Part shown: piece after piece, positions 7,210-15,237 of the stretch
How the letters are laid out: every line of letters starts with the position of its first letter
Numbering within the stretch: position 1 is the stretch's first letter
Assembly: GCA_934725105.1 (NCBI GenBank)
Contig: CAKVBD010000025.1
Location: 1-29,659 of the forward strand
Source of the DNA: an uncultured Bulleidia sp.
GTDB lineage: Bacteria; Bacillota_I; Bacilli_A; Erysipelotrichales; Erysipelotrichaceae
Direction of reading: 5' to 3'
Length of the DNA: 29,659 nt
The notes under the pieces: model-generated
What the model was told of the DNA's origin: nothing
What the model saw: only the letters and a program-made list of their open reading frames with translations
The model's database searches: none
Program-made: the position numbers and the translations under genes

Positions 7210-9093
7210 TTATATTGATAGAAATGTATTCATAAATGACTTATAGCTATTTGCATCCATCAATGCATTTATGACAGATGGTCTTTGGATAGCGATTCCT
7301 ATTCTCTGCAAAAACCACGCTGCTGTTTTTGTATTTGATGAACTTAGCAAGAAAACTAAAGAAACTGTCTTTTCTTGCCATATAATTGGTTTCTTTAAGC
7401 GTGCAATCGCTAAAAAATCTGGAACATTTTCATTATTGATCGCATGTGGAATTGCAATATAGTTGCTATACTCTGTTGAACCAAGTTGTTCTCGTTCAAT
7501 GATTCTTTGACGAAAATCATCTGGAAGATCAATATAAAGACGAATCCTTTCAAGCATAATATCAATACATTCTTCTTTTGATATCGCATCTAATTCCATA
7601 TATAAGTTTGGATTCAACAATTCTTCTAATTTATTTTGTGAATGAACAGATTGAATTGATGTATGAACCATTTCAATTTCTTCGTTCGTCATAAATGTTG
7701 ATGTTTTCACTATATTTTTAGGCAATACAAATGATAAGTCTGTCATATTTATGAATAAATCAGTGCTTTCCACATAATCATTTATCGTTTCAGGTGTTGT
7801 AAATTGAATTTTTCCAATTAAATTCCCTAATTGTTTATTCAACTTAAACGAAATGATTTGATATAGATTGTTAATTTCATCAGTGATAACTGTTAAATTA
7901 TATTGTTGATCAGTATATAAATGTTTTTCTAGTGAAAGTTCAAGATGTAATGAAAAATAAGCAATTTCAGAAGATGTAATTTGATTCTTTTCATACATAG
8001 ACAATCCCAATAAGGCAAGTTCATATGAATACGGAAATGTATTTCGAATAGATTCAAGATCTTTTCTATTAATTTGCATTCCATTTTTCACTCTATTCCT
8101 AAATGGAACAATATGATTTAAAAGAGCAATTCTCAATTCATCATCATCAAAAAAATCAACATCCGCAAGACGATATATATTTCGTAAAAATTTGTTACAA
8201 AAAACAATATCATCTTCACTCACCTTTACCTTAAGATATTGATGCTCATTCATGCGCTGCTTTCCATTAATATGCATGGTTAGATACAACAATTCATTAT
8301 CTGAAAGACTAATATTTAACAATTTTTCCAATTGTTGATTAATGTATGAAGCTACAAAATATTCAGGTGTCCCTCTCATTTTTATGAGATCAAATGATGA
8401 TTCAAACTGAATTGGATGATTGGTTTCAATTCGATTAATTGCGATTATAATATGAAGTTTCAGACCATTAATGGATGGTCCATTCATCGCAATTCCAAAA
8501 CGATGCAAAGAATTGGCAATAATTGTAGTTAGCTGTTGAGAAAAATCCTTTGAATTATTCGATATCGTCGTAAATACCGTTTGAATATCTCTACACTCCT
8601 GTGAAAGGCAACGTCTAACTTTTGATTCATCTCCAACGATTCTATATCCATTTTTATGTGAATGATCTATTGATAAATCATATTTATAAATTGTTTTGCT
8701 GATTTCTTTGATAATCCCTCTAAGCAAGGATGGAGAAACATATAATTCATCAGCAAGCTCATACAAATCTACAAATGTTCCATCTGTTAACAGACGCATC
8801 AACACATATGATTTTCTAGATTGTGGATTCGCTAAAATTTCATTTTCCTGCATTGAAAACGCACTTACATATTGATTGAATTTTTCATGATCTTTTATAA
8901 TCAGTTTTGAACCATAGCCTTGTTTCACTTCAATCACTGCTCCATGATTTGCAATTTCATCTTTTAAAAGATTCATGTATTTTAAAACCGTTTTCTCTGA
9001 TGTTTTAAATGTTTCAGCAATTGTTTTTCCACTGACGTAATCTTTTTCCTGTATCAGATACTTTAAAAGTTGCGCTAATAATTCGTATTTCAT
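7210..9093 (-). CDS. PRD-containing PTS regulator (LicR/MtlR-type activator)
   Basis: A 627-residue multidomain transcriptional activator controlled by PTS phosphorylation. In order: an N-terminal helix-turn-helix (about 1-60) and a second one (about 95-150), PRD1 (about 190-290, His214 and His274), PRD2 (about 300-395, His327 and His383), an EIIB-like domain (about 400-490), and a fructose/mannitol-type EIIA domain with the phosphorylatable His550 in IAIPHA. The EIIB-like domain has no Cys at its usual phosphorylation site, so that input may be lost. It is divergent from the fused PTS IIBC gene and very likely activates it when substrate is present. GAGGGG sits just before the ATG. A DNA-binding activator rather than an RNA-binding antiterminator is preferred because the N-terminus is HTH and not a CAT domain. 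Confidence 0.87.
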   Translation of the reverse strand: MKYELLAQLLKYLIQEKDYVSGKTIAETFKTSEKTVLKYMNLLKDEIANHGAVIEVKQGYGSKLIIKDHEKFNQYVSAFSMQENEILANPQSRKSYVLMRLLTDGTFVDLYELADELYVSPSLLRGIIKEISKTIYKYDLSIDHSHKNGYRIVGDESKVRRCLSQECRDIQTVFTTISNNSKDFSQQLTTIIANSLHRFGIAMNGPSINGLKLHIIIAINRIETNHPIQFESSFDLIKMRGTPEYFVASYINQQLEKLLNISLSDNELLYLTMHINGKQRMNEHQYLKVKVSEDDIVFCNKFLRNIYRLADVDFFDDDELRIALLNHIVPFRNRVKNGMQINRKDLESIRNTFPYSYELALLGLSMYEKNQITSSEIAYFSLHLELSLEKHLYTDQQYNLTVITDEINNLYQIISFKLNKQLGNLIGKIQFTTPETINDYVESTDLFINMTDLSFVLPKNIVKTSTFMTNEEIEMVHTSIQSVHSQNKLEELLNPNLYMELDAISKEECIDIMLERIRLYIDLPDDFRQRIIEREQLGSTEYSNYIAIPHAINNENVPDFLAIARLKKPIIWQEKTVSLVFLLSSSNTKTAAWFLQRIGIAIQRPSVINALMDANSYKSFMNTFLSI

Positions 9094-9110
9094 ATACCCC
9101 TCGTGTTAGT

Positions 9111-9139
9111 ATTTTATCATTGATCAGAACATATGATAA
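9111..9139 (-). promoter_or_regulatory. promoter of the PRD regulator gene
   Basis: On the minus strand, TTATCA (9139-9134) and TAAAAT (9116-9111) are 17 bp apart, giving a short leader containing the GAGGGG ribosome binding site of the regulator gene. Confidence 0.55.
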
Positions 9140-9158
9140 ATTTCTATTTGCAAAAAAG

Positions 9159-9176
9159 TTCCTTTTCGATAAGGAA
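9159..9176. promoter_or_regulatory. putative activator operator for the divergent PTS operon
   Basis: An 18-bp palindrome TTCCTTTTCGATAAGGAA with one mismatched pair lies in the 147-bp divergent region. A candidate -10 (AATAAT, 9195-9200) for the PTS gene lies downstream, but its -35 position falls on the right half of the palindrome and has no -35 consensus. This is what an activator-dependent promoter would look like. The core TTCC...GGAA also resembles the palindromes of the second PRD regulator in this window. Confidence 0.55.
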
Positions 9177-9240
9177 ACAGAGTGCATCTTAGAAAATAAT
9201 AGGATGATATATTTAGACCATCCGATGAGGAGTAAACAAT

Positions 9241-10908
9241 ATGGCAGAAAAGAAAACAATTCTTTTAGTATGTGCAAGTGGGGCATCAACTTCAATTATT
9301 ATGCAGCAAATGCAGCAAAAGCTAAATCCAGAAGAAAACTGGCGTATTGAAGCACGATCAGTAAATGAAATACCTTCTTTCATAGCTAAATATGATTACA
9401 TCCTTGTCGCACCACAGGTTAATCATGCGTTTGAATCTATCCAGAAACTAGCAGAACCTTATGGCGATATTAAAGTCATGATGATGGATGTCGATGACTT
9501 TGCCTCAGGAAATGTCGAAGAAATCATGAATATGATCCGCAATGATGAAATAACACCTGTTTCAGAAAAAAGGAGAGAAGAGAAAATGTCTGAAAACAAA
9601 GAAAAAAAGAATCTCATGGATTCTTTATCTGACTGGATGCAAAAATATCTTGTTCCAGTTGGTATGAAGATTTCTAATCAGCGTCATCTTGCTGCCATTC
9701 GTGATGGTCTTTCTATCATGATTCCAGCCACAATCATTGGAGGTATTGCTTGTTTAATTGCAATTCCACCAATTCCAGCAACGATTACTGAACCAAGTAA
9801 TTTCTTCTATGCTCTCTTACTAGCATGGAAATCTTTTGCTGCTGCATACAATCAATATTTGATGATACCTTACTATATGACAATTGGTATTATCTCAATT
9901 TATGTTGTAACTGGTGTTTCCTATCGTTTCGCTAAAAACTATGGCATGGATGGTATCAACAATGCTGTTTCAGCTCTATTAGTATATCTATGTGTATCAG
10001 GTGCAGTTGATCTAGCAAACGGAACAATTGTGATTGCTAAGTTAGGTGCTGCATACATGTTCTCAGCAATGATCATTGCCTTATTAACTGTAGAAGTTAA
10101 CCATTTCTTCGAATCACGTAATATTGTAATTAAATTACCTGATTCCGTCCCACCTAATGTCGCTGCACCATTCAATGTATTAATTCCACTTGGTTTCACA
10201 GTTGTGGTAATGATTATTATTGATGCACTTTTAACATCATTCACAGGTGCTGGTATTGCTTCTCTTGTATACACAATCTTCCAGCCTTTGATGCGTGCAA
10301 CTGGCTCCTTACCAAGCGTATTATTAATTAATATTTTGATGACAACTTTCTGGTTTTTCGGAATCCACGGAGCAAATATGCTTTCCGTTGTAACAAGTCC
10401 TATTACAACAGCAGCTCTTGCCGCAAATGCACAGGCTGTCGTTGATGGCGTAGAACTTCCATATATTTATGCCGGTGCAATGAATTCTGTATTTGGCAAC
10501 TGGATTACTTATAATGTTATCCTTCTTGTAATCTTCTTATGGTGTAAATCAACTCAGATGAAATCAATCGCAAAAATTGCAATTGTACCTTCATTATTCA
10601 ACATCAATGAGCCTTCCATTTTTGGACTTCCAACAGTATTGAATGTATATACTTATATTCCTCTATTAGTCTGCAGCGTTATTAATACAGGAGCATATTA
10701 TCTACTAGCTTCTGCAAATATCGTTGGTAGATTCTATGTAACATTACCATTCACTGTTCCAGGACCACTACAGGCATTCCTTGCTACAGGTGATGTTAAG
10801 ACAGTCTTGCTTTGGTTAGTTTTATTCCTTGTTGATATTCCAATCGTATATCCATTCATCAAAACATACGATAAAACTCTTCTAGAACAAGAAAAATCAG
10901 AAAATTAA
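9241..10908 (+). CDS. lactose/cellobiose-family PTS permease, IIB-IIC fusion
   Basis: A 555-residue fused PTS protein. Residues 1 to about 105 are a lac/cellobiose-type IIB domain with the phosphorylation Cys11 in LLVCASGAST. A charged linker follows (about 106-135), then a complete CelB-like IIC domain with about ten membrane segments, including FWFFGIHGANM and FNINEPSIFGLP, typical of IIC substrate sites. It takes up and phosphorylates a beta-linked disaccharide or related sugar. IIB and IIC are normally separate proteins in this family. Inside the linker, AGGAG lies before an in-frame ATG at 9586 (residue 116, MSENKEKK), so free IIC may also be made from an internal start. No lac-type IIA is in this operon; the one encoded at 22293 could serve. 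GAGGAG precedes the first ATG. The sugar is unknown; the ChbG neighbour hints at an N-acetylated one. Confidence 0.9.
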   Translation: MAEKKTILLVCASGASTSIIMQQMQQKLNPEENWRIEARSVNEIPSFIAKYDYILVAPQVNHAFESIQKLAEPYGDIKVMMMDVDDFASGNVEEIMNMIRNDEITPVSEKRREEKMSENKEKKNLMDSLSDWMQKYLVPVGMKISNQRHLAAIRDGLSIMIPATIIGGIACLIAIPPIPATITEPSNFFYALLLAWKSFAAAYNQYLMIPYYMTIGIISIYVVTGVSYRFAKNYGMDGINNAVSALLVYLCVSGAVDLANGTIVIAKLGAAYMFSAMIIALLTVEVNHFFESRNIVIKLPDSVPPNVAAPFNVLIPLGFTVVVMIIIDALLTSFTGAGIASLVYTIFQPLMRATGSLPSVLLINILMTTFWFFGIHGANMLSVVTSPITTAALAANAQAVVDGVELPYIYAGAMNSVFGNWITYNVILLVIFLWCKSTQMKSIAKIAIVPSLFNINEPSIFGLPTVLNVYTYIPLLVCSVINTGAYYLLASANIVGRFYVTLPFTVPGPLQAFLATGDVKTVLLWLVLFLVDIPIVYPFIKTYDKTLLEQEKSEN

Positions 10909-10913
10909 ATAAT

Positions 10914-10935
10914 AGCACTGCTTTATAGCAGTGCT
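10914..10935 (+). promoter_or_regulatory. intercistronic hairpin before the chbG-like gene
   Basis: A perfect 9-bp stem AGCACTGCT/AGCAGTGCT with loop TTAT lies between the PTS gene stop and the ribosome binding site (GGAGG) of the next gene. Only three T follow, so full termination is unlikely. It may stabilise the upstream mRNA end or tune downstream expression. Confidence 0.6.
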
Positions 10936-10946
10936 TTGGAGGTTAT

Positions 10947-11657
10947 ATGAAAGTTATTGTAAATGGAGATGACCTTGGATATACATCTGGAATCAACCAA
11001 GGAATGGTCATTGGAGCAACACGTGGTATTTTACGTTCAACTACCGCAATTATGAATGGTGCCTACATTAAAGAAGGTGTAGAAATGATGAAAGAACATC
11101 CTGAAATTGGAGTAGGACTACATCTAAATTTAACGCTAGGAAAACCACTGACTCACAGCCCTTCTTTAACAGATCCATCTACTGGTTTATTTTATTCAGG
11201 TAGAAGTGAAGTATGGAAACATAACCCTGACTACAAAGAAATCGAAGCTGAATGGAATGCGCAATTTGAAGCATTTGTATCTGCATTCAACAAATTACCA
11301 GATCATATTGATTCTCATCATAGTGTACATGATGCAACACCAGAAGCTTTTGAAATTTCTTCTAAAATTGCAAATCAATACCACTTACCTATGAGACGAT
11401 ACAACCAATTCAAATATGTTCCTGATATGTTTGCAAAAAACAAACCAGAAGAATTGATTGAAATACTAAAAAAATACGATGGACAAGATATAGAAATCAT
11501 GGCACATAACGCAATCGTAGATTTAGATTTATATCGCTGGTCTTCTTACAATTTTCCTCGTATCCAGGAATTAGATATTCTCTGCAGTGAAGAAGTAAAA
11601 AAGTATATCAAAGAAAATCAAATTGAAATTACAAATTATAGCGAGGCATTTAAATGA
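10947..11657 (+). CDS. chbG: ChbG/YdjC-family carbohydrate deacetylase
   Basis: A 236-residue member of the ChbG/YdjC family, whose E. coli member removes one acetyl group from chitobiose-6-phosphate and related phosphorylated chito-oligosaccharides. Visible motifs are NGDDLG with the putative catalytic Asp9, a metal-ligand His59 in GLHLNLT, and HIDSHHSVH (120-128), which should supply a further metal ligand, plus MAHNA near the C-terminus. No signal peptide is seen, as expected for a cytoplasmic enzyme acting on a PTS product. GGAGG directly after a hairpin sets the start, and the stop overlaps the next ATG (ATGA). Its place after a lac/cellobiose-type PTS supports action on an imported N-acetylated sugar phosphate. 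It is unusual that no phospho-glycosidase follows. Confidence 0.85.
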   Translation: MKVIVNGDDLGYTSGINQGMVIGATRGILRSTTAIMNGAYIKEGVEMMKEHPEIGVGLHLNLTLGKPLTHSPSLTDPSTGLFYSGRSEVWKHNPDYKEIEAEWNAQFEAFVSAFNKLPDHIDSHHSVHDATPEAFEISSKIANQYHLPMRRYNQFKYVPDMFAKNKPEELIEILKKYDGQDIEIMAHNAIVDLDLYRWSSYNFPRIQELDILCSEEVKKYIKENQIEITNYSEAFK

Positions 11658-12475
11658 TTACATTTTCAAAAGAAACTATAACAACACATATTGATCGAAT
11701 CCGTGGTGCTGGTGATGTTTGCATGTATTATGTCCATGGCAGTCAATCTGGTGCTTTAATCGATACTGGATATGGGGTCGGCGATTTAAAAGAATTTATA
11801 GAAAAAACATACCATCAAAACTATGAAGTTATCATTACACATGGTCATGCAGATCACGCAAACGGAATTGCACAATGGAATAAAGTATGGATGAACACAA
11901 TTGACAAAGATTTATATTTTGATAGATCCTCCATTGCTTTAAGAAAAGAAATGCTCAAAAAAAAGTATTCCGATATTGAAACATGGGATGATTCTCTATT
12001 CCAACCTGTTTTCAAAGGAGAATTCATTCATCTGGAAGAAGGAATGACATTTGATCTAGGCGGGGTCAGTTTATTAATGATTCATGCTCCAGGTCATACA
12101 CAAGGAATGATGGTTCCTCTAGTTAAAGAAGATAGAGTAGCTATTTTTGGAGATGCATGTGGTGTTTTCACATTCCTTTTTAGACAAGAATGCTCTTCTG
12201 TAAATGTATACAGACAGACACTTTTAAAGCTGAAATCTTATGAAAATCAATATGATAGAATTCTAAGACAACACGGTACTTGTGAATCCCCTAAAAGCTT
12301 AACCGATGAAAATCTTGAAGTCGCGCAAGAGATTTTAAATGGCACAGATGAACATATTCCTTTTGAATATTTAGGATATCATGCATTTATCGCAAAACAG
12401 ACAGATCCTCAAACTGGTATACGAGCAGATGGAAAATCAGGAAATATCGTATATGCGCAAGATAAAATCTGGTAA
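11654..12475 (+). CDS. metallo-beta-lactamase-fold hydrolase
   Basis: A 273-residue MBL-fold hydrolase, probably with a two-metal site. The motif HxHxDH is at 63-68 (THGHADH). Further ligands are His148 (APGHTQG), Asp167 (IFGDACG) and His207 (RQHG). No signal peptide is present, so it is cytoplasmic. The fold covers thioester, lactone, phosphodiester and other hydrolases, and sequence alone does not decide the substrate. Its 4-bp overlap with the ChbG-like gene shows tight coupling, so it probably acts on the same imported compound, for example on an ester or lactone formed after uptake. That is inference. The C-terminal 60 residues beyond the core (from about 215) look like a small additional domain. 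Confidence 0.82.
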   Translation: MITFSKETITTHIDRIRGAGDVCMYYVHGSQSGALIDTGYGVGDLKEFIEKTYHQNYEVIITHGHADHANGIAQWNKVWMNTIDKDLYFDRSSIALRKEMLKKKYSDIETWDDSLFQPVFKGEFIHLEEGMTFDLGGVSLLMIHAPGHTQGMMVPLVKEDRVAIFGDACGVFTFLFRQECSSVNVYRQTLLKLKSYENQYDRILRQHGTCESPKSLTDENLEVAQEILNGTDEHIPFEYLGYHAFIAKQTDPQTGIRADGKSGNIVYAQDKIW

Positions 12476-12481
12476 GAAATA

Positions 12482-13396
12482 ATGAACATAACACTCATTT
12501 TATTTAAACAGATTGTAATTATGTTTATCTTAATTGCAATTGGATATTATTTGTATAAAAAGAAATTTGTAACTCTGACAGGCAGTAATGAAATCGGAAA
12601 AATCTTACTCAATCTAGTCATTCCAATCGTGATTATCAATAGTTTCTGGACAGAAAGAACAATTGATAAAACAAATTCATTGATTCATGCAGCCATTGTC
12701 TCCATTATTGTTATGGCAATTGCTGTTTTAATCTCAACTATCATTTTTGGCAAGAAAAATGGTGTTGCCTGTTTTTCCAGCGCTTTTTCAAATGCAGGAT
12801 TTATTGGTATCCCTCTAGTACAGGCAGTCGTAGGTGCAGATGCAGTTTTCTATATCTCAATCATGATTGTACTCATTAATTTTTTACAATGGACGTATGG
12901 CATATATGTAATGACTAGCGATCCAAGTGTAATGAAGCCATCTGTCGTTATGAAAAATCCTATCGTAATATCCGTGCTCATTGGAATTGTTATTTATTTT
13001 CTAAATATTCCTCGCGTAGATATGGTAAATACATTAATCAGTAATATTACATGCATCAATACACCTTTAGCTATGTTTGTTTCAGGAATTTATCTAGCCC
13101 AATCACAACTTCTAGAAATGATAAAAAGAAAAGAAACATGGTATGCATGTCTTATAAGATTAATTTTAATCCCATGTATTAGCGCAGTTATTTTAAAACT
13201 TATTCCATTTGGTGCGAATGAATTAAAAATAGCAATACTATTAGCTGCTGCCTGTCCAGTTGGCTCTAATGTTGCTATATTTGCTCAGCAATATGACAAA
13301 GATTATACTACAGCTGTTGAACATGTTTGTCTTTCAACGATACTATGTCTATTCACAATTCCCCTTGTGGTAACAATTACAACAGCCATACTATAA
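12482..13396 (+). CDS. AEC-family transporter (auxin efflux carrier/malate permease type)
   Basis: A 304-residue inner-membrane protein with about ten hydrophobic segments in the two-half arrangement of the AEC family. Family-like stretches include GKILLNLVIPIVIINSFW near the start, FSNAGFIGIPLVQA in the middle and AAACPVGSNVAIFAQQY in the last quarter. Members export or exchange organic acids such as malate, malonate or lactate. It starts 6 bp after the hydrolase stop with only a weak purine-rich ribosome binding site, so translation is probably coupled. As last gene of a PTS/deacetylase/hydrolase operon it may export a by-product of the pathway, such as acetate or another acid. The substrate is unknown. 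Confidence 0.83.
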   Translation: MNITLILFKQIVIMFILIAIGYYLYKKKFVTLTGSNEIGKILLNLVIPIVIINSFWTERTIDKTNSLIHAAIVSIIVMAIAVLISTIIFGKKNGVACFSSAFSNAGFIGIPLVQAVVGADAVFYISIMIVLINFLQWTYGIYVMTSDPSVMKPSVVMKNPIVISVLIGIVIYFLNIPRVDMVNTLISNITCINTPLAMFVSGIYLAQSQLLEMIKRKETWYACLIRLILIPCISAVILKLIPFGANELKIAILLAAACPVGSNVAIFAQQYDKDYTTAVEHVCLSTILCLFTIPLVVTITTAIL

Positions 13397-13410
13397 TTAC
13401 TATGTATACG

Positions 13411-13447
13411 AAAAAGAGAAGAACGCTTGCAGACAGTTCTTCTCTTT
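13411..13447 (+). terminator. terminator after the AEC gene, probably bidirectional
   Basis: A 13-bp perfect stem AAAAGAGAAGAAC/GTTCTTCTCTTTT with an 11-base loop lies 14 bp after the AEC stop. The T run is short on the + strand and slightly longer on the minus strand, where the convergent YitT operon ends at 13586. The other bases of 13397-13585 hold no gene I can support. Confidence 0.8.
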
Positions 13448-13585
13448 TATATAACTGTACTTCCTGTATTGCTTGCATCAATAAATTCAGCCAGTTCAAT
13501 ATATCCCTATACAATAGTTTTATGAAAGAAAGGGGATTTGAAATTGTAACAGGGATTAGGAAAGTTAAATTTATTTCTACTAAAA

Positions 13586-14461
13586 TTATTCAATTGGTTT
13601 TAAATAGAATCCACCGTAGAAGTTCTCAGTTTTCATAACATTCACAATTACATGTGGATCAACACTACGCATCAAAGTAACTATATCACTCACTTCATAG
13701 CTACTGACAACTGTATGAAGCAAAGAAATCTTCTTACTAGAATAACCACCAACACCATCTACACGACTCAAGCCATGACGATAGTTTTTCACAAAACTCT
13801 GAATCACTTCATCAGGCTTAGATGTCGTAATCTGCAGCGTAACACGCGCATAGCGATTATAGAAAGTATCAATTGTTTTTGTTGAGATAAACTGGAAAAG
13901 AATCGAATAACCAGCATCTTCCCAGCCAAACATCATTCCAAATATCATCAACAAGATTGCATTGAATATAAATACGTAGCTGAAGATTGATTTATTTTTC
14001 TTATTACTGATGTACAATGCAACAAAGTCAGTTCCACCTGTTGATGCATTTGACTTTAATGCAATGACTGTCATCATTCCATATAAAAGTCCACCAAAAA
14101 TAATATTTAACAATCGATCATCAAATACTGCTCCAAAGTGTAATACTTTCAAGAAAAATGATGCTAAAGCAACTTGAAGCAATGAGAAAAAAGTAAATCT
14201 TTTACTAATACTTTTACTGCAGAATAAAGCAACAGGAATATTCAAAGCCAACATACCTAAGGATGTTGAAAATGTAAATCCAAAGAAAGTACTAGTAATT
14301 TTCTCAATCAAGATTGCTACTCCAGTAAAACCTGAACTCAGTAGATTTAAAGGTCTCATGAAAATCTGAATAATTGATGCCTGCATAAATCCCGCAAGAA
14401 TTACCGCAAACAATGTCACCAGATTTCTAAATTCCTTATACTGATTCAGCTCTTTTAACAT
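13586..14461 (-). CDS. YitT-family membrane protein with C-terminal DUF2179
   Basis: A 291-residue protein with five to six membrane segments in the first 190 residues (YitT domain) followed by a soluble DUF2179 domain ending in the typical ENFYGGFY. Conserved stretches such as RPLNLLSSGFTGVAI, NASTGGTDFVALYI and DGVGGYSSKK are present. Bacillota carry many paralogs with no settled biochemical role; transport functions have been suggested. It is the last gene of the long minus-strand peptidase/glycosylasparaginase block and overlaps the CutC gene by 7 bp without a visible Shine-Dalgarno, so it is translationally coupled and could serve the same pathway. Its role here is unknown. Confidence 0.88.
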   Translation of the reverse strand: MLKELNQYKEFRNLVTLFAVILAGFMQASIIQIFMRPLNLLSSGFTGVAILIEKITSTFFGFTFSTSLGMLALNIPVALFCSKSISKRFTFFSLLQVALASFFLKVLHFGAVFDDRLLNIIFGGLLYGMMTVIALKSNASTGGTDFVALYISNKKNKSIFSYVFIFNAILLMIFGMMFGWEDAGYSILFQFISTKTIDTFYNRYARVTLQITTSKPDEVIQSFVKNYRHGLSRVDGVGGYSSKKISLLHTVVSSYEVSDIVTLMRSVDPHVIVNVMKTENFYGGFYLKPIE

Positions 14462-15198
14462 ACGCTATTCACAATCTTTCTAACAAGTTCTTCACTAACG
14501 ACATCATAGTCATTTTCATGTGGTGCAGCGGCATAACAATAATTCACATCTACACCACTTGTCGTTGGATCATTTCTCCAGCTCTTGCATGAACTATGCA
14601 CTTGCCAAATGCCTGTTTTTTCCATCATTTCAAGCGCATTAGATGCATTCATACCACTACCCGCAAGAATCTGGATCTTGTCACCATATTTTTCTTGCAA
14701 ATGTGCAATCATGTCAATTCCATCCATTGCTTTTGCTTTTAAACCACTAGTCAATACACGATCCACATGTAAGGAAATCAATGTTTCCATTGCCTCATCT
14801 GCATTCTTCACACAGTCAAATGCACGATGGAATACAACTTCACCATTATATTCTTTGATAATGTCAATGATTTGCTTTGTCTGCACAACATCGATTTCAC
14901 CATCTTTTGTTAAACATCCAAAAGCAATACCATCTGCACCATTTTCCATCATCAAACGAGTATCACATAACATTGTTTCAAACTCTTCATCTGTATAACA
15001 GAAACCAGCACCACGTGGTCGAACCATTGTAATGACTTTTAAATTTGTATTCTTCTTTGTCAAAATCAAAGAAGCAAGAGATGGTGTTAAACCACCCAAA
15101 TATAAAGCACTGTTTAATTCGATTCTAGATGCACCACCTCTAGCACTTGCCAAAGCGTCATCATAAGAACCGCAACAAACTTCAATCATTCTTTCCAT
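14455..15198 (-). CDS. cutC: CutC family protein
   Basis: A 247-residue TIM-barrel protein of the CutC family, recognised from IEVCCGSYDDALASARGGASRIELNSAL at the N-terminus (shared in pieces with all CutC proteins), GLTPS, MVRPRGAGFCY, and HRAFDC in the middle. Length matches the family. The name comes from a proposed copper-homeostasis role that is disputed, and the enzymatic activity is unsettled. Here it sits 39 bp after a dipeptidase and overlaps the YitT gene, inside a glycosylasparaginase/peptidase operon, so a catabolic role with sugars or amino acids is worth considering. GAGG is only 4 bp from the ATG at 15198; a second ATG lies three codons in. Copper handling is not supported by any neighbour. 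Confidence 0.9.
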   Translation of the reverse strand: MERMIEVCCGSYDDALASARGGASRIELNSALYLGGLTPSLASLILTKKNTNLKVITMVRPRGAGFCYTDEEFETMLCDTRLMMENGADGIAFGCLTKDGEIDVVQTKQIIDIIKEYNGEVVFHRAFDCVKNADEAMETLISLHVDRVLTSGLKAKAMDGIDMIAHLQEKYGDKIQILAGSGMNASNALEMMEKTGIWQVHSSCKSWRNDPTTSGVDVNYCYAAAPHENDYDVVSEELVRKIVNSVC

Positions 15199-15237
15199 AC
15201 TACCTCTTTTATCAAAACTTCATTCCATGCAGGTTAT

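Noticed and set aside
9094..9240. Sigma-54 (-24/-12) promoter for LevR-type control
   Set aside because: No GG/GC pair with the required spacing is visible, and neither PRD regulator has an AAA+ sigma-54 interaction domain.
13327..13638. Open frame of 103 codons on the + strand
   Set aside because: It begins inside the AEC gene in another frame, runs through the terminator and into the antisense of the YitT gene; no ribosome binding site and no family features as a whole.
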